DNA of 64,000 nt from Stichopus chloronotus (taxonomy: Eukaryota > Echinodermata > Holothuroidea > Aspidochirotida > Stichopodidae), in NCBI GenBank assembly GCA_021234535.1, contig SFZH01000008.1, positions 1,736,001 through 1,800,000 on the forward strand. The letters are read 5' to 3'. Made by a program: the position numbers and the translations under genes. The notes under the pieces were generated by a model. It ran no database searches. It saw only the letters and a program-made list of their open reading frames with translations, and was not told the origin of the DNA. Positions within the stretch are counted from its first letter, which is position 1. Each line of letters starts with the position of its first letter. Shown here in pieces: positions 36,866 to 49,024 of the stretch.

Positions 36866-37079
36866 GATTTAAAGGTTCAACAAGTACTGTATAATACTTC
36901 ATGTGTCAACTTGTACTGTATAAAATTAATGCGTCAATTGATCTCTTCCTTTCATGTTATGCACAACATTAATTACGGATATTAATTATGAATACCGGAT
37001 GCCTACTTGTCATTATTGTTTTATCATTCATGTGGTTATTAGAGGGATTATTAATTTTATTTTTCTCTTTGTTTAATAG

Positions 37080-37403
37080 ATGGTGCCATCAGCTCCAGGC
37101 TTCCGGATGCAAATGGAGAATATTTACTTTTAATCGACACAAAAACAAATTTTACGTGCATCCCTTACACGACCGTGCAGCCCCGGAGAACTCATGTGTT
37201 CATTTCATTACAAAACAGAGGGCAGCATTTGGACGGTTGTGATTGTACGTTGAGATGGAACTTTCATGCCAATAATTTTCAATGTTTCTGTTCTATTCCA
37301 TGGACGTTTAGGAGACCGGGCAGGGAAGTAGTTAAATGCTGTGTAGATGATAGTTACCAAGCAGACTGTTTGCATGGGCATTCTTTTCAAATTCATTTTA
37401 TAG
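37080..37403 (+). CDS. receptor gene, cysteine-rich ectodomain exon
   Basis: 324 bases, phase 1 at both ends, bounded by TTTCTCTTTGTTTAATAG and ATAG|GTAAGT, a perfect donor. It encodes residues 49-156 as one self-contained domain. Eight cysteines are at 75, 102, 104, 117, 119, 135, 136 and 145, including CDC, CFC and CC motifs, with one N-glycosylation site (N72-F-T). The order FTC .. hydrophobic strand .. CTLRW .. VVKCC .. FQIHF resembles strands B to G of an immunoglobulin-like fold with extra disulfides. A single symmetric phase-1 exon of ~108 residues is also typical of Ig domains. The resemblance is by eye; it could be another small disulfide-rich fold. Confidence 0.7.
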
Positions 37404-38919
37404 GTAAGTTTTCTATCTTGGATTGTCTTTTCTGTAGATATCTAAGTCAGAAAGAATTTCTGAATCATTAAATAAGTTCATTCATAACTCGAACTTCAAG
37501 AAATGTCAGTGTTTGGTTCTTGCTTCTATCCAATAGATTCACGATTCAAGTGGCCAAGATATGGCATCTAGAAAGCATTTTTTGCACAATCTACACTTAA
37601 AGAGAGTAGAATTTTTCTTTCCATTTCATGTGCAATATCTTTTAAGTCCTAATGTATTGTTGTTATTGAACCACATTACCATGTTTGTACTGCATGTACT
37701 GTTATTGACATTGTAATAACTCCGTATCCACATGTCTCAGCACAACAAATGCAAATGTAAATGAGAGTGAAGGTAATGTGCCAAGACAGGTGAATGAGTC
37801 ACATGGAAATAAACAGGAACAATGTAAGTTTTGGTTTATTATGGTGAAATTCATCAATTAACTTGTGTACCAGTTGTCAATTCCATCGACAGCAGAACAA
37901 TGTACAGCAAAGTTTGATAAAATGTGAAATAAGTTTGTACAGCAACTGAGGATGTATACAGCAGAAGGATTTGCAATACTTCCAACACATAGTGAAACTC
38001 AAAATTTCATGTTTCTTAACATCAACACAAAAACATAAAGGTGCTGTTTGTCGTCCTAGATATAAAGACACACTCATTTCAAGGTCACATAACCTTGTCA
38101 AATCTTGTAAACTAATATTTTGACATATGTTGTTCAACTATGAATTTCAGTCCTTGCAATAGATTTCACTGTTGTGTATGGAGATCAAACATCACATGGA
38201 GTCCACTGATAGCAAAATGTCCTCATTGTGTTTCCAGAGTTAGAGGACATGAACTTGTCAAGATTGTATTAAAGAAAAATATTCCCGTCTGGTTTGTGTT
38301 ATTGCATGAGAGCACAGAAAAAGTGATATTCCTTTTATGTTCCTTTTTTATTCCTTTTATGTTTCATAAACTCTCCTCCCAAGTGAGTATATATTCAAAA
38401 TATTTGAATTAGACTTTGCTGACAATTGAGCTGCCCCAACTTGACAGTGAACATCTTGAAACTGAAAACAGACGACAAACAAAAGGAATATTGTCTGGTA
38501 AAATGTAAATCATTTCAAGAGTTACCAAACTGACACAACAAAAGTGAATTCAATGAAATTCTGCTTCATTAGTTGTATTCTTTCCAGATGTGTCCCACCT
38601 CTTATAACCCTCTCAAAGTGAACCTGTGCCTATTTTGAACAACATACAGTATATTCTGCAAAATTTTTGGACCCATTTTACTAAATGTTTAACTGTAATG
38701 GGGGTTTAACTGTAATCCCCTTATTTGTATCCTCTTCTGCATTATACACATTTCGTAATCAATAAAAGTTGAATTAAGTTTTCATCAGGCATTTCCTCAA
38801 AGCTATTTCTGTAGTTGAAACTATTTTGTCTTTTGCCTTTTTGTGGTTCTAGTAACGTGCAAAAATGTGTAAAATATTGAAGTTTGTTCCTGACATAATT
38901 GTGTGTTTTCTTTTCACAG
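37404..38919. other. intron 2
   Basis: 1516 bases between phase-1 splice sites. It contains only a partial CTTACCTGTCTC-type repeat fragment (ATGTCTCAGCACAACAAATG near 37730) and otherwise nothing recognisable. Confidence 0.55.
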
Positions 38920-39177
38920 AAATGACAACAACGGTGAGGCCGACGACTATGGCCACGTCGTCGGTGGAAACCAGAAGGCCTCCTCTGCTTCCGAGCACCT
39001 CTACAGAAATTCTACGTACCAGTGAAGAAATAGTTAGTGATGGTGTGGCATCATCATCACCCCCGCAATCTCACTCTACCAGACTGATGACATTGCAAGA
39101 ATCCTCAGAGGCACAGACAAGCATTCCAAATGTTCAAACTGAATCAGATGGCAATTTCCAAAAGGAGAGTTCTTTTG
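38920..39177 (+). CDS. receptor gene, Ser/Thr/Pro-rich stalk exon
   Basis: 258 bases, phase 1 at both ends, after GTTTTCTTTTCACAG and before TTTTG|GTAAGT. Residues 157-242 are dominated by Thr, Ser, Pro and acidic residues (EMTTTVRPTTMATSSVETRR is the start) with no cysteine or hydrophobic segment. This is the composition of a mucin-like, O-glycosylated stalk holding an ectodomain away from the membrane. Because the exon is symmetric, skipping it would keep the frame and give a short-stalk form. Confidence 0.7.
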
Positions 39178-39534
39178 GTAAGTAGTTTCCTTCTCCCCCC
39201 TTCATCTGACATCGACGACACCCTGGTGGTCCATACATCACCTCTACTCCCACACATAGGTAATGCCTTGCATTTTGTAAATCTAAACATTGTCTGTTGT
39301 TCAGGTTAGAAACCAAGGCTTAGGGAGGGACCCGCTTCTCACATCCTCCCTGGTGACCGCGCTGTCAGTAGTTGTGTTGGTTGATAGTCGGTCTTCTGCT
39401 CTGAGGTCGATTAATGGCACGGCTTGTTTTTGGATTGCTATGAGAAATCCCATCTATATTGCTGACTTCATTTGCTATTCTATTCTTCAGTTAGAAATAT
39501 GCTTCGTAGCAAAATAGCATCATTTACCTGGCTG

Positions 39535-39690
39535 CTCACTTACCTGTCTCCACACAACTATTGCCTATCCCACTACTGTGCCAGAGACAGCTAGTAACCA
39601 TTAGCACTACCTCTGCCTTCACCGTAACCCAAAGTGGGTTACGCCCTTCCCTCATCCCAAACTACCACCCAAAAGTTCCACATTTGGAAC
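39535..39690 (+). repeat. CTTACCTGTCTC dispersed repeat, copy
   Basis: CTCACTTACCTGTCTCCACAC, CCTATCCCACTACTGTGCCAG, TAGTAACCATTAGCACTACC and AAACTACCACCCAAAAGT: nearly full length. Confidence 0.65.
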
Positions 39691-39831
39691 AGAAACAGTG
39701 ACTAATAGTATCAATTTCTTGAAACATCGGAGGATACATAGGCCTAACTAAAGAATGTGGAATACTGCTGCATAATTGTAGAAGGAAACTCTGTTGATAA
39801 GATTGATTGGCAAATACTATTTGCTTCAATC

Positions 39832-39872
39832 CTTACCTGTGTCCTCACAACAAATGCACTCCTATCTACTGA
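39832..39872 (+). repeat. CTTACCTGTCTC dispersed repeat, short copy
   Basis: CTTACCTGTGTCCTCACAAC and AAATGCACTCCTATCTACTG only. Confidence 0.5.
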
Positions 39873-40862
39873 ATACTGTAATTGTAGAGCCAAGAATACT
39901 ATGATTGCCAAGATTACTGTGATTGAAGAGCAAAATGTCTGTTGATAAGACTGATAGAAAAGTACTATTTGTAGATAAATGACCGCAATTCATCCCAAAA
40001 ATCATGCTTTGTGATATTGTAGTCTAGATAACTGCTTTAATTTGAAGTTAAGCAAGTCATTTTCCAACACAGTGAAGCTACCTGACTCAGTTTTTGTAGT
40101 CAAGAAATGGCAGCTTAGAGTTTGAGTGTAATTCCCAAAGTTTTGTTTTTGGTTACAGCTGACAAGCTTCCTTATGCACTATCAGCACTAGCCTGTACTG
40201 TAATATCACACTGGGTTTGTCAGATAAGAATGAAAAAGGTCTTAGTATGCATGCAAGCTTTCTTTTTTTTACACAAAATGGGTCATAAACTTTTATGCAG
40301 CTGTATTGGGTAGGGCTCACTTCACTGCTCTTGCAACTACACTGAAGATGTGAATGTGGACAAAAAGCTTCAGACTGAAAGATTGTCACTTCTTCGTGTT
40401 AGAAAGTGCTTTAATACAACAAGAGAGACTTGCAGCACATGCTTGCTGAGTTCTGGACCAATTGTTCAGGTATGCTCATAAATAACCACTTGACTTTGGA
40501 AGGGTAATATGATTTACTTCTTTCCTAACTTGCCTGGATGAACCCAACAACTGTACCCCACCGTCGGCTACATTTGCATCGCATTTAAAATACCCCAACC
40601 AAGTTATTCAGTCAAAGCAACTTCTCAATTATCTCTGGTAAAATATTCCAAGATGGTGGTTTTTTTGTCGCTACATAAACTTTTCAGGGAAATGAAAGTT
40701 GTAAAAGTGCAAGTTACAGTATGAGCTAGGACACCCTTGGTGCCTGAGATAGTTTGCTGTTAACAGAGGACTTATTACAACCATAATTATTATATATGTC
40801 ATCACTAAGTACAACTAAGTATCTGTCTTGAGTTTTTCTAGGATGAAAACTTATGTGCCAAT

Positions 40863-42024
40863 ATGAATGAATGAACGAACAAATGAAGGGTTTAAGCACA
40901 GTCTCTACCTTGACTACATGGCATGCACTGTCGTGCTGAAAACAAAATAAACAATTTTAAATATTAGAAAACAATTTTAAATAATAGGAAAACAAAAGAG
41001 AAAGAACATCAAATATATACAAAAGGCACTTACTTGACATTGAGCTTCATTACAAAATGATTTGCAGTAGAAAAGAGAAAATGTTTTAGGTGTTTCTTGA
41101 AACGATGTATACTGTGAATATTCCGGAGATCAACGGGGAGGGAATTCCACAATTTAGGACCACAAATTACAAATGATCTGTCACAGAGGGTAGAAGTATT
41201 ATTTGGTAAGACAATGGCATTAGAAAGATTAGAGGTGGTGAAGAGATGGGATAAGTAGATCAGAGCTAAGCCATGGAGGCATTTGAAAACTATTAAAATT
41301 ACTTTGAAAAAATTCTTTCGCAAACACGCAACCAGTGCAGCTGAACAAAGAGGTCAGAAACATGTTCTCTTTTCTTTCTACCACAAATTAACCTAGCAGC
41401 ACAATTTTGAACAATCTGTAGTTTATTCAAGAAACTCTGATTAATACCATAATACAAGCAATTACAATAATAGATTTTAGAGAGAACTAATGTCATAACA
41501 AGAGTTGTAAGCTGATTAGAATGTAAAAAGCTTTGAAAGTTCACGAAGGACAGAAAAGCAGAGGGAAGCAGTAGCAGAGATTTGTTTGACAAATGTAAGC
41601 GTATTATCTGGGCAAACACCAAGACTTTTTACGGAGTTGGCGAACCTTACACAATCAGTGTTGTTTATAAAGGTGCCACCAATACTGATGTCACTCAGAA
41701 CACTGTCACGGCTAACAAGAATAATTTCGGTTTTACTAGGGTTTAAACACAGAAAATGAGAATATGCCTGCGTAAAGTTTGATTCAAGCAAATCTTCATA
41801 CGAAACAACGTCTGCATTTTCACCCTGCTGGTTAGTCTCTTGAGAAGATTAGAGTCCTTTTTTATCAAGCAGGTCATTAAAACTGCCCTTTGTACAATGA
41901 ACACCCAGAGCGGAATTTGATTAAAAGTTTGAAGTGTCTGCAGAATCAATGCAGACACTCTCTTCAAGTTACTCAGAAATTCTTCACTTCTGAAGTTCCA
42001 GGTGATTACTCTTTGACACTCCAC
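40863..42024 (-). mobile_element. CR1/L2-like non-LTR retrotransposon, 3' end, degenerate
   Basis: Read on the minus strand, three overlapping frames carry in order the C-terminal landmarks of a reverse-transcriptase polyprotein. These are LNPSKTEIILVS with SVKSLGV (about 41791-41620), YYCNCLYYGI with LQIVQNCAARLI and LHWLRVCERI (about 41470-41320), and FKCLHGLALIYLSHL with GPKLWNSLPVDLR (about 41300-41090). Frame changes and stops show that it is dead. The 3' end has GTGCTTAAACCCTTCATTTG and short TTCA-type repeats, as in L2/CR1 elements. The 5' part, including the RT catalytic core and endonuclease, is missing, as is usual for truncated insertions. It lies antisense in intron 3. Confidence 0.8.
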
Positions 42025-42167
42025 CTCTTGAGAAAATAATGTCTATGGTTATTCTAAATACCATAGAAAGTCAGCATCCCTTTAAGGATAGTACAATATT
42101 ATTCAAAACCTGAGTCAAAACAAATTCTGGCTTTTGGAAGAGTGTGTGCTTCCAGCTGCTTTACTTT

Positions 42168-42245
42168 ACTTATCTGTTTCAACGGACTGATGCAACGGAC
42201 TTAACAAATGCACTTCCATATGGCATTCTGAGAGTACTGGTGACC
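42168..42245 (+). repeat. CTTACCTGTCTC dispersed repeat, diverged copy
   Basis: TTTACTTATCTGTTTCAACGG, then AAATGCACTTCCATATGGCAT and GAGAGTACTGGTGACC. Confidence 0.5.
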
Positions 42246-42995
42246 CTGTGGAGACCATAGCTCTGCTCATGGCTTAATAATCAAGAATTACGTGCACATT
42301 AGAAGCTTCTAGAAGTTTCTCTCTATAGCTTTGTATTCGCTATTCATTATAGTTAATTTATATTCATGCATTTATTCATAATTTACTGATTTCATATTTT
42401 ACTCATTCTGAGAAACTAGGGCTGTCTTTATATTTCATAGTAATCATGTGCACAGGGGAGTCCTCTTGAAGGACCCAACTACATCCATCTGCAGTTATAC
42501 AAAGTGTATCAGTTTGTCAGTATCTTAGTGCATATTCATGATTGTAAATGGTAGTATTAAAGTTTACCTTAAACTTCTAAATAAGATGGAACACAAAGAA
42601 TTGTTGATTTTAAAATAAAATTGGAATAATTCCCTGATTACTTAATGCATGAAAATAGAACTGTGCGTCATGAGAAGGGTGGCCACCAGCCTGAATTGAA
42701 AGACAGCTAATTGTTTGAACTAGTGGCAAATGTACCCACCCTACCTTCCATGGATTCTATCCCACTATTTTTCAGCTGCTGTGTTTTCCATGTATGTTTA
42801 TATTGCATTCCATAATAATTTGCATGTAGCATGATTTCTATGCATTTTGCTATTCCAGAATGTCAGATGTCATGATGATTTGCATAGTTCACGCTCGAAG
42901 GGTTTGTGTTTTGCATCATAAGGTGTGATTACTATTAAAGTCCTTTTTTCCAGAAGTGTATCATTTTAGTGCCGGTAGGAAACCAGCTGGTCGGA

Positions 42996-43017
42996 GTCCT
43001 CGCTGGTCAGCGAGGAC
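42996..43017 (+). other. perfect GC-rich hairpin, 10-bp stem
   Basis: GTCCTCGCTG-GT-CAGCGAGGAC with further partial pairing outside (CTGGTC / GACCAG). It is a stable structure of unknown meaning in a locally GC-rich patch. Confidence 0.5.
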
Positions 43018-43208
43018 CAGTGGGCGGTTAGATCTGGCTGGTGCCAACTGTCAACAGTGGCGACCACCCTGGTTATGTGTTATACTAGCTGATTCTGATG
43101 TCATCTGCATGGAATGATCCATTCAGGAATGGCACTCACATCTTAGACACATACAGTACTTACCACCCATGGCTTCAAATTCAGAAACTTACTACACAGT
43201 TTTTCATT

Positions 43209-43880
43209 TTGGGTCAGCAGGGGTCGATTGTGAAAAATTTGTAAACACGATATCTCAAGAAGGGAAGCTTGGACATATCTCATATTTGGTATGTAGGTGT
43301 ACCACATTAAGTAGAAGAACCCTATTGTTTGTGGTGGAGGTCAAATGTCATTTGGGGTCAGCAGGGGTCAGATTGTGAATACATTGTAAACACAATATCT
43401 CAAGAAGGGAAGCTTGAAAAAATCTCATATTTAGTATGTAGGTGTACTGCATATATAAAAAACCATTGTGATTTTTGTGGAGGTCAAAGGTCATTTTAGG
43501 TCAACAGAGGTCAAATTGTGAAAATATTTTACACACAATATCTCAAGAAGGAAAACTTAGGCACATCTCTCATTAAGAATTAAGGTGCATCTCATTGAGT
43601 ATACAAGAATTCCATTGTCTTTGGTGAAGGTCACAGGTTTTGAGGTCGACAGGGTCACATTATGAAATTCTTGTAAAGGTCATATCTCAAGAAGGGAAGC
43701 TTTGACAGTTGTCGTATTCGGTTTGTAGTTGTATCTCATTGAATTCAAGAACCATTTGGTCTTTACTAGAGGTCAAAGATCAATGTCACGACCAAATTGT
43801 GAAAACCTTTTAGAAATAATCTCAAGAAAAGAAGCTTGTACAGCTCTCATATTTTGTATAAAGCATAGGTACAGTAGCCT
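43209..43880 (+). repeat. AGGTCA-family tandem array, ~5 units of ~144 bp
   Basis: The ATCTCAAGAAG landmark is at 43252, 43397, 43540, 43684 and 43819 (spacings 145, 143, 144, 135). It belongs to the GGGAAGCTTGGACA..GGTATGTAGGTGTACCAC subfamily shared with 50988. The unit near 43485 has AGGTCAAAGGTCA, an exact DR1. Degeneration increases toward the right end. Confidence 0.85.
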
Positions 43881-44366
43881 TTGACACATACTAATTCAGA
43901 GAAAATGCTCATAATAGGATCATCAAAACTACAATGCATTTGTGCATTCTGGTTTGTTTGATCCGATGGCAACTGCTGTTATTAATGTTGTACATCCTCA
44001 CAAAGGTTTACTGGGAAGTAGTTTCCCCATAAAATCCCTGATTATTTCAGTGACAATTTTTAAGGCTCTCAAAAGATAAAGGGTACTTTTTGTATCAGAA
44101 GTTATTTCAAATCTTGTTTTAACTCATGATGCTGCTGTTGAACTTAAAGCGATTGGCCTCTGAAGGAGACTGACATTCCAAAAAAATTCTGATAATTGTT
44201 TGTCTCTTTATAGTGAAAGCAATATCTCAAAAAGCATGTTGCAATTGAAAGTTAAGAATTTTTGAAAAAAATTTTTCTTTCAAAATCTGACATTGTTTTA
44301 TGGGAAATCTCTGATGTCAGCTAGGCACAACAACCTGAATATCCTTTGTCTTTGTACTTTTGACAG

Positions 44367-44987
44367 TCTAAAATGAAACGTTACTACATATCCATTACAG
44401 AGATGTTTATCTTTTTAATAATACCAATTAATCCTAACCAGACTTTTGTAGATTCTCCAAATGTAGCCCGCTGCCAAAAATGTGTGGAAGTGGGAATTGT
44501 AAATGTACACAATGAAACCATGAATGAGTTCTCAAGAGGGGTTTTCTTTTATTGGAAAGATTGTGCAAATCCTCATGAACTGGTGGCAAACATTTTTTGT
44601 CTTGGCGTTGTTGACTGCAGCCTCGTGGATTTTGAATTTTCTAAAGTGTACCTGTCATTTCTTTTGATTCTTTCGTTCATGTTCATGTGGACCCTGCTGT
44701 GTTACGGCAGAGATCAAAGCATTTTCAGGAAACAATGCTTTTCAGTGTATCACTGGTTTCTTCATTTACATGAATTTACAATCGCATTTCAAAAAAAGCT
44801 TATGTGCAGCTTTATGAAGGTCAAGGCTATTTGTGAGTTTTCAGGGTTTTATATTTACGGCATAATTTTGCATCCATCTCCTCCCAGAAAAGAAAAGAAG
44901 AATATGCAAGGTTTGAGAGTAAGAAAGCTCTTGCAAGAGCACTTGAAAAAGACATGTTGTAACGGCCATAGCGAAAGCCTAGGCTAG
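44367..44987 (+). CDS. possible small type I membrane protein, nested in intron 3
   Basis: The longest open frame of the window, 204 codons from ATG at 44373 to TAG. It stays open in phase 0 back to a very good acceptor (CTTTGTCTTTGTACTTTTGACAG, exon from 44367), so a 5' UTR exon may precede it. Predicted layout: weak signal peptide (1-20), ectodomain with N-Q-T and N-E-T glycosylation sites and five cysteines (34, 37, 64, 76, 82), a membrane helix at about 92-112, and a basic cytoplasmic part including PPRKEKK. A GTGAGT near residue 152 could be a donor. It may be a separate nested gene, an alternative exon of the receptor gene or chance; the length makes pure chance fairly unlikely. Confidence 0.35.
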   Translation, partial: SKMKRYYISITEMFIFLIIPINPNQTFVDSPNVARCQKCVEVGIVNVHNETMNEFSRGVFFYWKDCANPHELVANIFCLGVVDCSLVDFEFSKVYLSFLLILSFMFMWTLLCYGRDQSIFRKQCFSVYHWFLHLHEFTIAFQKKLMCSFMKVKAICEFSGFYIYGIILHPSPPRKEKKNMQGLRVRKLLQEHLKKTCCNGHSESLG

Positions 44988-45029
44988 GGAGGACACGACT
45001 TCAGAATAGATTTCTATTTCACTTTGAGC

Positions 45030-45125
45030 TACAGTAGGTCAGACTTAATGCATGTGTAAGCAAGGGGTACACATAGTCACTCGTGAATACCGACACCAGT
45101 GAGTTGCGGGGAATCCCATCTACCT
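45030..45125 (+). repeat. AAGCAAGGGGTA dispersed repeat, reference copy
   Basis: Family text: GACTTAATGCAT, GTAAGCAAGGGGTACA, AGTCACTCGTGAATACCGAC and ACCAGTGAGTTGCGGGGAATCC. Other copies or pieces are near 10501, 25093 and 25279, 35612 and 36778, in both orientations. Confidence 0.6.
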
Positions 45126-47164
45126 CAGGTGTATGACGCTCAATTGTGTCCCATTTGCAGTGTTTGCTAAACTTGCAAATGTGGTAGTGCTTGTGTCAGG
45201 GGGGGGAGAGACAGTAGGTAAGTGACATGTGTTCCTGGTGGGAGTAGAGGTGGTTGAGGAGAAGGAAAATGTCTGATTTGTTCGCAAATGAATGAAGACA
45301 GTGTAAGGAAATGTTGGTTCTTGAGATTTTGCAATGCTGTACACCGAAGTCCCAGAAGTCTTCATAACTATTGTAAACTACTTGAGAGAGCAGACTTAGA
45401 AAATGTCTCTTCTTACACATTTGATCTTGTTCTAAAAAGTTATGTTGAAAAGAGAAAATTCATCAAAATGATGTTTTTTTTTTTGGTTGCCATGGGAATG
45501 TCATATGTTTGGATATTACTTCCATAGAGAATTTGCAGGAGTGGGGGGAGGGTGGGAAGTAGTCTTTTTTTATTGCCTCGTGTATTAGGGCAAGCAAGCC
45601 ATTAACAAGCATCATGGTAGCATTGAATATCTAAAATTACAGACTTTTTAAAAAATGTGGATGCTGTTATTACTATTTCTCTCAATCCATTCCGTATGCA
45701 ACTGGAGTGTATATGGTAAGCTCTTGCTATGTAGGTTTGTTCTTAAAACCATTATTGCACTGTGCCTTCACAATGTTATTGCAATTTACAATTTTCCCTT
45801 TTGGGAGATACATCACTAATTTCAGTTTTCCAATTCCTTAGTTTTGGGAGTGCTCAACAATTGGTTATCCCTAGGCAACAATAAGCTATGCTGTCATCAG
45901 TTGTACAGACAAAGTTAGAAACTTGAGAGCCGCAGTAAATTGATAAAAAAAATGTACTACTTATATGTATCTGCCTTTAATACCCAAATTATCAAGAACG
46001 CCAGACGAACTGCCGCCACAGGCTCTAATTGGACACTGTATCTAGTTATAAGTACAGTAGTGGATCACTGTGCTACTCTCTTAAATTTGTGACGTTGGCC
46101 TTGTTATTGTATCAGGTCATGCGACCTGATTTTGATGACATCATTTCCTTGATGTTCAATAATTATGCAGACATTTACCATGACAACGATACTGCTTTCG
46201 GCTCGATCCAGTACCTACTGCTGAAAGTTTGCTTCGTCGGCATTATCTCGTGACCGCACAGCGTAGCGTACGTACATAATGTACTTGTCGGTAAATTGGG
46301 CTTTCATGGTGAATACTAGATTTCAGTTGATCCAATGTTACAATTTTCTCCCATCTCCCCTCCACTCCACCACCATCCCAAATGGAGGAAACTACCCAAG
46401 TCCTCTCTTTTTGGCCAAAAACTGAGGAGATGCAATGTCTGCCATAGGAGTTCTCAATGCTATGTAAGCCAAATGGTCCTTGTCTGCCAAGTCATTCTCA
46501 ATTCATGGGGTATGACAAAAATGTAATGCTTTGTGATCAAACAGAATTGCTTCAACACAAGAAGTTGTAGTTTGTTGAAGTTTTTTACCCTGCGATGCAA
46601 CTGTCTCAACTAATATCATACACTGGTTATTTACAAATTAGATGCTCTCGGGGGTGTAAACTCATTAGCGTTGACTGTGGCAGTTAATGCTATAAAGTAA
46701 CATTAATGTAATCCTCCAGTGGAATAGGAAGAGGACTGTTTCTCCTTCGGCAGTGGAGTGACCGTCATCAGTAGTGAACTTTTGTTTCATATTTGACTCT
46801 GATATTTAAATTTTGAAAAGTTTAAGGACTAGTGGTCTCAAGTTCCAGTGATATCAATAGACTTGATTTGAACAGGGACCAATTAAGCCATCCTCATTCA
46901 AATAGGTTATAGGCACTGTTTCAAAAGTGCCTTTAGTAACACATGGACAATCTTCTCCATAAACATTGCAAGCTTTAAGGCCTTGTTTACATTTCAAAAT
47001 GCCCTCCCACTTGTTGATATTAAGTCGGCGAGGAGGATTACCTAGTCAGGAAAGAGATTTGCACATTCAAAAAGGAGCGAGTCTCTCTGTACATACACAA
47101 CTGGGATTAATTCTCTGCTCTGGGCGTGAGAAGGTCAAATCAGCTGTATACATTTAGATAGGCC

Positions 47165-47285
47165 AGCCAGTTCTAGGCCTCCCCGGGTCACCGTCGAGTC
47201 CGCGAGTGGTCGTATCCCGTGTTTGCGAAGAGGGATCGAAGGAACGGTGAAAGGGGGATTATCACTAAGCCGGCTTCTACCATAC
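47165..47285. other. small CpG-rich patch
   Basis: About 120 bases with roughly a dozen CpGs (for example CACCGTCGAGTCCGCGAGTG) inside AT-rich DNA. It could be a promoter-like island or a fragment of a mobile element; no start site or gene is attached to it. Confidence 0.3.
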
Positions 47286-49024
47286 GCAGCAAATAGCTCA
47301 AAATGGAAATTTTCTTCTCTCAAGAAAATAGGTGGTTCTATTCGTGAAAAGGTGTAGGCGAGTATATTTAGTGTAATAGTAAGATTCCTCCGAAGAAAAA
47401 TATGTGAATGTACGGTACTGTGGAAATACCAATGTTAACAATGAAGCTGCCATTTAAGTCGGGTACCGTGCTATCCGACAGGTATGAGAAAAAAATTACC
47501 CGATTTCAAGTTTTTGGAAGCGATGCAAACAGTAAAATAAGATCTGATGTGGAGTGAACTTTGAAAGTAAGAACAAAGCAAAGAATCAGCTTTCTGTATA
47601 GCTTCTGCTGCTATACAGAGCGTAAATTTTGTGGTGACATGGCCCATCCCAGTTCTTTGAACTTTTTGATGTAATCCATTCACTGCAGAAGTCATAGAAG
47701 GATCATGGAAGCACACATGGGTGCACGCTTGATGTCCCCATCTAGTTGGGAAAGAAGAAAAGTTGTTGATATACCACCACACAAAGAAACTCGAACTGCG
47801 ATTGGACTGCAACCCACAGCCTCGTATGTCACAGAGGCTCATGCAAAAATTTTCGTTTTGGCCTATTTGGAGCCCTTGCCTTTTCATTTGACCGCAACTT
47901 GAACTTGACATCTGGGTCAGAATATCATGAAATTGAAGAAATGATCATCCCCCTTCCATGAAACATTGTATTCTCTGACTGCCAGTTTGTTTTGTAATAA
48001 ATGGCATCTACTGTTTAAGTTATTGGATATTTACCATCGCTGTAATGGAAAGTCTCACAGATGTGAATGTATATCATCATGTGAGATTTCTATATGTGTA
48101 TTGCACAGCTGCATGAAAAAAAAAGAAAGAAAAGAAACAGTCCCAGGCATCTTGTTGATGCATTTCCAGTAAATATAGCCATTCTAACAGTATGGCCATC
48201 TAAAGCACTGGTAATGCATACATGTGTCCAAACATAGTATGGTGTAAAAATCAGGGGCAAGCTTTGCCGACACTGGTCTGATTAACCCATTGGTTCGATG
48301 GGAACATCGGAGCACTCGGGAGGGGTAAGGAAGGACTGGGATGAGACGCTATCTTGTTATATGTCATTCCATGGCAGCCCCTGCAAGGGTTTCAGCGACT
48401 CAATTGGGCCTGGTGTTTTGAAAAGGTTGCACAACCCTGTATTGAGTGATCTCTTTATTTATAGCAGGCCTGTACAAAATGATGGCATCATTGACAGTAC
48501 ACCCCATTTCTTGATTCCTCCCCCCTGCTCCCGCCATCCCTAACCAACCATTCTCTTAATGAAAGCTAGATAGACTATAGAAGGCATCTGCTCTTTTTAT
48601 TTAAAGGTACTGTACATGATTGGTACCTTCCTTAGAAAGACTATTTTACACATGTCCATACTAACAGTTCTGTTGGATTATATTCTATTCTTACACTTCC
48701 TGCATGCTGAGTCGCATTTCAGAACAACTGTCACAGGGGACTGTGTAGTTTAATCGGAGTTTAAGAGTGAATTTTGTCTGTGACTTTCAAATAAACAGTA
48801 TGGATAAGAAACAGTTCAAGGATTGTCATTCAGGTCAAAAGGAGTCCCTCAAAGTCAAGTTAATGAAGTTTTATTAAGCAATTCCGCAGTTAATATCTGC
48901 CTCTGGCAAATATAGTGAATCCAAAGGACACAAAACTCTCGTGAACTCGTAAATGTAATGCCTGACTTAAATGCTACTTTAAGGCGCAACTTTTTGAAAA
49001 GTTTTGAATGATGTTCACTTCATC

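Larger units (their letters stand above)
33301..37079. other. intron 1, last part
   Basis: No supported receptor exon. A Cys-rich open frame on the minus strand (33600-33929) and a plus-strand open segment near 35740-35870 were examined and not accepted. AAGCAAGGGGTA repeat copies and a 27-bp duplication are present. Confidence 0.35.
39178..40862. other. intron 3, first part
   Basis: Two CTTACCTGTCTC repeat copies; no exon seen. Confidence 0.45.
42025..43208. other. intron 3, unique-looking segment
   Basis: Contains one diverged CTTACCTGTCTC copy and a strong hairpin at 42996. No exon supported. Confidence 0.4.
44988..49024. other. intron 3, middle part
   Basis: An AAGCAAGGGGTA repeat copy at 45030 and a small CpG-rich patch at about 47165-47285; otherwise nothing recognisable. 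A 146-codon minus-strand frame at 47471-47911 is within chance expectation. Confidence 0.4.

Noticed and set aside
36988..37079. ATG with a very hydrophobic leader just before the cysteine-rich exon
   Set aside because: Its frame differs from that of the exon and it runs through the intron's pyrimidine tract; a chance T-rich reading.
43169..43378. Open frames with NTISQEGKLGHISY-type peptides here and at 50940-51182
   Set aside because: The same peptide arises because both lie in the AGGTCA tandem repeat; not genes.
47471..47911. 146-codon minus-strand open frame
   Set aside because: Length is within chance expectation, with no signal peptide, domain motif or convincing splice sites.
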